In this document: piece after piece, positions 58,501 to 64,000 of the stretch
Numbering within the stretch: position 1 is the first letter of the stretch
How the letters are laid out: each line of letters opens with the position of its first letter
From: Lotus japonicus
Taxonomy: Eukaryota; Streptophyta; Magnoliopsida; Fabales; Fabaceae
NCBI RefSeq assembly: GCF_012489685.1
Contig: NC_080043.1
Span: 37,773,127 to 37,837,126, forward strand
Reading direction: 5' to 3'
Length of the DNA stretch: 64,000 nucleotides
The notes under the pieces: model-generated
The model's database searches: none
Seen by the model: only the letters and a program-made list of their open reading frames with translations
Told to the model about the DNA's origin: nothing
Program-made: the position numbers and the translations under genes

Positions 58501-58643
58501 TTTCCTCCAAAGCCAACTTCGCCTCCAGGCTTAAGTTTCAGCTCTCGGAACATACGCTTTTCTCCCGTCATGTGACGCGAGCATCCACTGTCCAGATACC
58601 ATGATTGGTGTTTCAGTGGAGCTATCAAGGATATCTGCAGCAT
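55539..58643 (-). CDS. pol: Element H Pol: protease, integrase, RT, RNase H (uninterrupted)
   Basis: 1034 codons without a stop. Protease [18 protein letters not shown] near the start; pre-integrase [13 protein letters not shown] with CEACQKGK; integrase with [28 protein letters not shown] and [22 protein letters not shown] with [34 protein letters not shown] and YVDDIIFGS; RNase H with [30 protein letters not shown] and [13 protein letters not shown]; end NLNMDFCPE. All catalytic residues are visible. The first residues are not an ATG start: the frame overlaps the gag frame at 58531-58643 and is one base ahead (+1), so expression would need a frameshift, or a base has been lost there. With gag broken by a stop, this copy could at most supply Pol in trans. 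Confidence 0.92.
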   Translation of the reverse strand: MLQISLIAPLKHQSWYLDSGCSRHMTGEKRMFRELKLKPGGEVGFGGNEKGKIVGTGTICVDSSPCIDNVLLVDGLTHNLLSISQLADKGYDVIFNQKSCRAVSQIDGSVLFNSKRKNNIYKIRLSELEAQNVKCLLSVNEEQWVWHRRLGHASMRKISQLSKLNLVRGLPNLKFASDALCEACQKGKFTKVPFKAKNVVSTSRPLELLHIDLFGPVKTESIGGKRYGMVIVDDYSRWTWVKFLTRKDESHAVFSTFIAQVQNEKACRIVRVRSDHGGEFENDKFESLFDSYGIAHDFSCPRTPQQNGVVERKNGTLQEMARTMLQETGMAKHFWAEAVNTTCYIQNRISVRPILNKTPYELWKNIKPNISYFHPFGCVCYVLNTKDRLHKFDAKSSKCLLLGYSERSKGFRFYNTDAKTIEESIHVRFDDKLDSDQSKLVEKFADLSINVSDKGKAPEEDEPEEDEPEEEAGPSNSQTLKKSRITAAHPKELILGNKDEPVRTRSAFRPSEETVLSLKGLVSLIEPKSIDEALQDKDWILAMEEELNQFSKNDVWSLVKKPENVHVIGTKWVFRNKLNEKGDVVRNKARLVAQGYSQQEGIDYTETFAPVARLEAIRLLISFSVNHNIVLHQMDVKSAFLNGYISEEVYVHQPPGFEDEKKPEHVFKLKKSLYGLKQAPRAWYERLSSFLLENEFVRGKVDTTLFCKTYKDDILIVQIYVDDIIFGSAHQSLCKEFSEMMQAEFEMSMMGELKYFLGIQVDQTPEGTYIHQSKHTKELLKKFNMLESTVAKTPMHPTCILEKEDKSGKVCQKLYRGMIGSLLYLTASRPDILFSVHLCARFQSDPRETHLTAVKRILRYLKGTTNLGLMYKKTSEYKLSGYCDADYAGDRTERKSTSGNCQFLGSNLVSWASKRQSTIALSTAEAEYISAAICSTQMLWMKHQLEDYQILESNIPIYCDNTAAISLSKNPILHSRAKHIEVKYHFIRDYVQKGVLLLKFVDTDHQWADIFTKPLAEDRFNFILKNLNMDFCPE

Positions 58644-60441
58644 AGATAATCTTGTCCTTAGGTACCCACTTTCTGGGTCCTCTTTTGTTAGTTATCCCAG
58701 AGGTTCTGATCACCTTGGGTGTCTCAACATGATATTTTAAAGGAATATTTGCATGATATTTAGTCATAGAGAAGGATCCCTTTTTAAGAGGATGTTTAGC
58801 AACTTTAGCAGGTACAGGATCAGGCAATATGGTACCAGAGGGAACAAAGCATTCATATAAAGATTTAGCTTTAGACACAGAGGGCTCATTTCTAATTGGT
58901 TTAGAATAGCCAATGCCATGCATTCCATTTCTGCTTACGCCATAGATCATTGAAGCCATTAAGCTTCTATCCACGCTTTTAGCTAGGAATCTTTGAAAAG
59001 ACTTTTCATACTTAGATTCATTTCTACAATCAGAGGCATCACAGGCAACAATTTCTTCTAACTTAGCAATCTGGTTCTTAAGCACAGAGTTAGAATTGAT
59101 CAAGGCATGATTATCATTTTTCAAATCAGAAATAATTTTCTCATGTTCAGAAGGAGTCTTAGAGACAGCAGATAAGTTCTTTTTCAGCTTCTTATGCTTA
59201 GACAATAAGGAGTTATACTTATCCATAATATCAGACAATGCATGTTTCAGTTCAGAGGTAGAGAAAGAAGCGAATACCTCATTTTCATCGTCTGAGTCGG
59301 GGTTTCCTTCTGATTCTGAGTCAGAGTCAACAACTCTCTTTGACTCTGCTTCCTTGTCTTTGACAATAGCCATGAGTCCTTGGACTTCACCATCAGAGTC
59401 AACATCCTCTGACTCTGATTCATCAAATGTCACCATCAGACTCTTCTTCGTCTTGAAGTGCTTCTTTGGCTTCTTGTTCTTCTTCAACTTTGGACAGTCA
59501 CTTTTGTAGTGCCCTGATTCTTTGCACTCAAAGCATGTGACTTCCTTGATTGAAGACTTCTTCTGGCCTGAGGACTCATACTTTCCTTTTGCCTTTCCAG
59601 AGCCTTTGTACTTGCTCTGCCTGTGCTTCTAGATGCGGTTGAGTCTCTTGGAGATCAGAGTCAGCTCATCTTCATCAGAATCTTCTGATGCTTCTTCAGA
59701 TTCCTCTTCTTCAGCTTGAAGAGCTTTTGACTTCTCAACCTTAGCCTTTTCAGATTTAGATTTCAAGGCTATGGACTTTTTCCTCAGATCTTGCATCTCT
59801 GAGCGCTTCAGCTCATGGCATTTCAAGATGCTGATGAGTTCTTCTAAACTCATATTCTCAACGTCTCTCGTGAGCTCTATTGAAGTCACTAAAGGCATCC
59901 AACTTTCAGGAAGACACCTGATGACCCTTATGACATGATCTTTTGTTGTGTAGCTCTTGTTGAGAGGTCGTATGCCTGCTACAAGCAACTGAAATCTGGA
60001 GAACATTTCTTCAATGGACTCATTTGGCTCCATGATGAAGGATTCATACTTTTGGATCAAAGACAATGCCTTTGATTCTTTGACTTTCTTGTTTCCTTCA
60101 TGAGACATCTTCAGAGATTCGAAAATGCCTTTTGCAAACTCACGATCTGTAATCTTCTGGTACTCTTCATAGGAAATAGCACTTAGAAGAATTGCTCTTG
60201 CTTTGTGATGTTGTGAGTACAGCTTCTTTTGATCTGCAGTCATCTCTGACCTTGGGATCTTCTTGCCATCTGCATCAACTGGACGCTCGTAGCCATCCAC
60301 AATAATATCCCAGAGATCTGCATCGAAACCCAGAAAGAAACTTTCCAGTCTATCTTTCCAATATTCGAACCTTTGACCGTCGAACATAGGAGGCTTTGCA
60401 TTGTAACCATCTCTTTGAGTTTCACTGGTGGTGGCAGCCAT
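58531..60441 (-). pseudogene. gag: Element H Gag (one stop)
   Basis: The ATG at 60439-60441 (MAATTSETQRDGYNAKPPMF) starts a UBN2-type gag: FEYWKDRLESFFLGFDADLW, FSRFQLLVAGIRPLNKSY, RCLPESWMPLVTSIELTRDV, ISILKCHELKRSEMQDLRK. A TAG at 59629-59631 (after RLNRI) interrupts it. The same frame continues with the zinc knuckle CFECKESGHYKSDCP near 59515, acidic and coiled-coil stretches, and ends at 58531 inside the start of pol. It would form the virus-like particle core; the stop removes the RNA-binding half. Confidence 0.88.
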
Positions 60442-60499
60442 TGTTTTTCACACCGGCCCGGATCACTGAACACTGTTAGGTGTGGTAATCAGAACTTGC

Positions 60500-60511
60500 G
60501 CACTGATACCA
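60500..60511 (-). other. Primer binding site, initiator tRNA-Met type (element H)
   Basis: The minus strand reads TGGTATCAGTGC, close to the iMet complement TGGTATCAGAGC. It lies 2 bases from the LTR. Confidence 0.85.
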
Positions 60512-60513
60512 AT

Positions 60514-61720
60514 TGAAGGTATGAAAAACGGTAGAAAGGGGGGGTTTGAATAACGTTTTCAGTATAAAACTTCCACCTTAAAGATTTTGACAAATCTTTT
60601 AAGAACTTAAGTGCTAAAGATAAGAGATAGAAAAGCACACAAGGATTTTATCCTGGTTCACTTGATAAATCACTCAAGCTACTCCAGTCCACCCGTTAAG
60701 GTGATTTCTTCCTTCTTAGAATGAAGGCAATCCACTAATCAGGTAAGAGTTACAACTGCACTTGAAACCTACAAGTGACTAACAATTACACTGACTTAGC
60801 TCACACTAAGATTCACTCTCTTACTCTTCTCTAGGATCCGATCAACCTTGATCTCCTAAAGGAACTAAACAAACTGTTTATCAAAGAATTGTTTACAAGA
60901 GATTTGCTTCTAAAAAGCTAATAGTAAACTCAATGAATTTCAGATGAAAGAAAACTTAGAAGATTTTGAATATGTCTTGCGTATGAATGCTTCTTCTAGC
61001 CGTTTCTTTCAGTCTTCAGCCTCTTTATATACTCCAACGATTAGGGTTGAGCGATGCATGGGAAATGCTACCGTTGGAGGGCAGTTCTGGAAAATCCAGC
61101 TTCTGCTGTGGCTGAGAACGTTAGGTAGGTCGTCAGGAAGGTACAGTTGCTTTTGTACTTGGATAGCGACGCGACCTTTAAACCTAGGAGACTTCTGATC
61201 AGGGGAATGCTTCATATTGGAACTTGTGAAGCCGGTTGATCAGAGTCAGAGGGAAAGCACAGATCCTCTGACCGTTGTATCTTCTGATTCTGAACTCAGA
61301 GGGAAGTACATGGTCTTCAGAGTTTCTTGCTTCTGGACTTCAGAGTTTCCACTATTCAGCTTCTGGATCTTCAGAGTCTTCTACACCATCAGAACATCTG
61401 AGCCTTCAGTGTTTCTTGGTTATCAGAACTTCTGGATCTTCAGAGCTTCTAGTGACTGAGTCCTCATCAGAGTTTGTGTAACTTCAATTCTTCTGAAGCT
61501 TTTCCACTGTTCATACTGAACATGGTGAATGCGAAAGCGTTGCTTGGGTCACTCTTTATACACAGTGCTTCTGATTTGTGTGAGATTGAGTTGAGGTCAG
61601 AGCCTGTAAATGGCACACTCAGAAAAACACGTTAGAGTACCACAATTGTTCATATCAAAAGGTTAACTTGTAATCATCAAAACATAGAGTTGTACTACTA
61701 GATCAAAACTTGATCTTACA
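60514..61720 (-). repeat. 5' LTR of element H
   Basis: 1207 bp, TGAAGGTATG ... GATCTTACA, minus-strand TATA box TATATAAAG at 61023-61031. About six differences from the joined 3' LTR. Right of it is the duplication GTAGC (61721-61725). Confidence 0.94.
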
Positions 61721-61725
61721 GTAGC

Positions 61726-62064
61726 ATGGGCACTAGGGTTAGCATAGGCTGAAGAAACAGATTGAAGCAACAACAATTCAAAACGCAATCTTGATAGATT
61801 CGGTTTACTTATTGCACAAGTAAAGATAGAAATCAATCTTTTACAAAGATTGTTTCAACAAATAACAACCTACAATTAAAACCCTTATGGAAAAGCTACT
61901 TGCTCCTAAAGTAACTCAAAAACATATCTTCAGTAAATCTTCAGAGGGCCCACAGTAAAAACTAAAGCTAAGAACTAATGCCCTAGCTACACGGATTCAG
62001 ATGCCACGACATCTGCCTCGACAATTGGTTGTTTTGAAACAATGCAAGACAACATGTACCAACA
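61726..62064 (-). repeat. 3' LTR of element I, piece 3
   Basis: Completes the LTR after element H and ends ACCAACA at 62064 (element sense TGTTGGTACATG), next to a polypurine tract. Confidence 0.75.
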
Positions 62065-62077
62065 ATCTCCCCCTTTG
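62065..62077 (-). other. Polypurine tract of element I
   Basis: The minus strand reads CAAAGGGGGAGAT before the LTR. Two further AAGGGGGAG/GAGGGGGAG words occur at about 62142-62167. Confidence 0.85.
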
Positions 62078-62605
62078 TCAAATTTTGTCTAAAACAACAC
62101 AAAAACCAGAGAGGATAAAAATAGAGAATTAAAGAAACAATTCTCCCCCTTAGTCAGAGCTCCCCCTCAAATGATGGATCCACACTAACAACTATCATAC
62201 TCCAAAAGGCATAGTTGGAACAAAACACTTAGCAACAAAAACACATAAATAGAAGTACAATCAGTCCTTAGCATATGATGACTTCACAGTTGATCAGCTT
62301 GAACTTCAAAATCCAGAAAACACTATCAGAAGTTACTTGCACATAAAACTAAGCTAGCCACATAAAACCAGAAGATGCAACTTGAAACAATCATAGCCAT
62401 TGTCTTGAACTTGTCTTCAAATTAAACCAGATCAAAGCTAACACTAGCAAAACACGCATAGTCTTCACAGAAGCAACTTCACAGTAGTAGGTCTTCACAG
62501 CAGTAGCACAAAATATTACAGACCATAGCAATATTTGGCACATATTTGGAAAAGAGGCACAAATACATCAAAAACAAAAAGAAACTAGCAAAAGAACATA
62601 GCAAA
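62078..62605. other. 3' non-coding region of element I
   Basis: No gene seen. It lies between the end of ORF3 (62606) and the polypurine tract and is CA-rich on the plus strand. Confidence 0.5.
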
Positions 62606-64000
62606 CTAGTCTTCAGAACTAGACTCCTCTCCAGACTCTTCTGCACTTTCCTCTACACTCTCTTCATATCCTTCCTCCTCTTCATGGCTCTCATCCTGAG
62701 CAGCTGTAGCAGCAGCACTTTGCTCACCACCTTGACGTTCTTCTTCTTGTAGCTTGAGTAGCAAAGCATCAACCTTGAGCTTCCTGGCAGTGCTCACCCT
62801 GATTGTCTCCTACAAAGCCTTAGAGACTTCCTGTAATTCAGCAATTATGGTCTGAGTGCCAGATTCAGTCACAGGAGGGGCAGATGTCCTACTGGTGGGC
62901 ATGGAAATGTCTAGGACATGAGGCTCCATAAACAAACGTTGATCCAAGGTGATTGGAACTCCACGAGACATAGCCACTTCATCAGCCATGAGAATCTGAG
63001 GATGCTGCTTGAGAATGATCTCAGTGAGAAGTGAAGGAAATGAAACAGGCAGCTTCACAGCACAAGTATCAGTATGCTTCAATGTCTGCTCAAACACAAA
63101 ATTTCCAAAATCAAAAGCAATAGACTTGCCAATCCTATAGATCAATTTGGCAAGAGATGCAGAAAAACCAGAGGTATGTTGTGTAGGAACCTAATTCACA
63201 GCACCAATCCTGTTAAGGATTGCGTACTTCACAGTAAGATTCCTAGTGGACAACAACTTCTAACTGGGCCACTTCTTCACGTAACCAGCAGTAAGTTCCT
63301 TGGCAACATCATCCATGGAGACTTCCTCATCAGCAAATTCAATAGCACTTCTTCCAAGTGCTTGATTTATCACAGCAGGTGAGAACACAACACATTCAGC
63401 CCTCACAAAAACCTTCCTGAATTCATTATTCTCTGGAAGTCCAACATCCACAGAGAGATTCACCAAGAACTCTCTCACAAGCTTCTCATAGCACCTTCCA
63501 ACATTCTGGATAGTCTTCATCATACCTGCTTTTTCAATAAGTGCAATAACATCTCTGCATTCAAGAACATCAGGGCCAACTTCCCTTTCCTTGGCCATTC
63601 TTCTCTTACAAACAAACTTCCACTTCTGAACATTCTCTTCCAAGTAAAAGACACTCTATCAATAGGAACATCAGGAACATTTTGAGGAATACGCTTACCA
63701 GAAAAATTCTTTTTCTCAGAGGGTCGAATGTCTTGGACATCGGCTTCGGCATCTGACTCAAATTCTACAACATCAACTGGAATCTTCCTTTTCTTCTTCT
63801 CACTTGGAGTCTTGACAGCCATTTGCTTTCCCTTATCCTTCACACTTGCTTGTCTAGATTTGTAGGTTACAAGAGATGACTTGGATCTCTTTGGTGGAGT
63901 AAGAGTGACTTCTAGAGGAGAGACCCTTCTTTTTCTTTTCATTCTGGCAGCAACGCTATCAGGAATGGACTTAACCAGGGGCTCATCATCAGAATCATCA
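62606..64000 (-). pseudogene. Element I ORF3: plant-mobile/Transposase_32-like protein (broken, partial)
   Basis: Homologue of F ORF3. The basic N-terminal part (63942-63660: KRKRRVSPLEVTLTPPKRSK, GKRIPQNVPDVP) is open to the window edge. A frameshift near 63645 leads into the domain proper: KWKFVCKRRMAKEREVG, GRCYEKLVREFLVNLSVD, FRKVFVRAECVVFSPAVINQ. Later come LAKLIYRIGKSIAFDFGNFV and a Glu/Ser-rich acidic tail ending SGEESSSED. In-frame stops lie at 63260, near 63190 and near 62810. F has the same order including the acidic tail, which supports reading the tail as a genuine part of the protein. Confidence 0.8.

Larger units (their letters stand above)
34079..61720 (-). mobile_element. Element H: Maximus/SIRE-like Ty1/copia retrotransposon
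   Basis: Complete on the minus strand: 5' LTR 60514-61720, primer site 60500-60511, gag, pol, ORF3, an antisense small gene, polypurine tract 44303-44317, and a 3' LTR (34079-34148 plus 43166-44302). The 5-bp duplication GTAGC is perfect (34074-34078 and 61721-61725). It is interrupted by element F and by a scaffold gap with duplicated flanks. Without F and one copy of the 6.4-kb duplicate it is about 12 kb, a normal size for this lineage. The two LTRs differ at about six sites in 1207 bp, so it is young. Confidence 0.92.
30592..64000 (-). mobile_element. Element I: Ty1/copia (SIRE/Maximus-like), 3' part, split by two insertions
   Basis: The 3' LTR is in three pieces: 30592-30944, 33893-34078 and 61726-62064 (about 880 bp together). 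Right of it, on the minus strand, are a polypurine tract (62065) and ORF3, running off the right edge. The pieces rejoin exactly when the solo LTR and element H are removed with one copy of each target duplication. The LTR contains a block (CTCCAGACGTAGGTGA ... AACTGGGTTAACAA on the minus strand) also present in the LTR of F, so I and F belong to related families. The left boundary TGTAATTCAGG at 30592 is inferred from sequence alone. Confidence 0.75.

Overview
The window is retrotransposon-dominated plant nuclear DNA, almost certainly from a dicot and probably a papilionoid legume. That assignment rests on the style of the Athila-like gypsy and SIRE/Maximus-like copia elements and is inference; no host gene fixes the species. 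I see no convincing host protein-coding gene, tRNA, rRNA or CRISPR array. Nearly everything is a set of LTR retrotransposons inserted into one another, with open reading frames broken by stops and frameshifts.

Left third. Two related Athila-like Ty3/gypsy elements lie on the minus strand. Element A (1-3537, running off the left edge) has a 1.32-kb 5' LTR, a tRNA-Asp primer site, gag and protease. Its LTR cuts into the integrase of element B (3538-9792), which has its own 5' LTR, primer site, gag, protease, RT, RNase H and integrase. From 9793 to about 13970 is the remnant of a third gypsy-type element: a minus-strand coiled-coil accessory gene of the 'putative gypsy type transposon' (Transposase_28-like) kind, beside a plus-strand TATA/LTR-like promoter. 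From about 15.6 to 26.2 kb are two copies (C and D, minus) of one SIRE-like copia family. They are joined through a shared LTR and carry the same gag frameshift; D has lost its RNase H but keeps a third ORF.

Middle. Element E (26354-29928, minus) is an internally deleted chromovirus-like gypsy element with a 3-kb LTR. From 30592 to the right edge there is a multi-level nest. Copia element I (minus) is split by a 2.9-kb solo gypsy LTR (30945-33887, duplication CAGAG) and by copia element H (34079-61720, duplication GTAGC). H is itself split in its 3' LTR by copia element F (34149-43160, plus strand, duplication TAAAG). All three target-site duplications are perfect. F's two LTRs are both 939 bp with about five mismatches. 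H's two LTRs are both 1207 bp once F is removed, with about six mismatches.

H contains a 100-N gap at 51909-52008. About 6.4 kb on each side of it is the same sequence, so the second ORF3/pol set is almost certainly a scaffolding artefact.

The most interesting signals are: (1) eight hairpins in the transcribed part of the solo LTR that share an 8-nt loop while their stems change in a compensating way; (2) a small complete-looking antisense gene with its own TATA box and AATAAA inside H; (3) a TMV-type leaky stop (TAG CAA TCA) joining pol to an in-frame third ORF in F; (4) a related plant-mobile-type third ORF in all four copia elements where the region is visible, apparently expressed in different ways.
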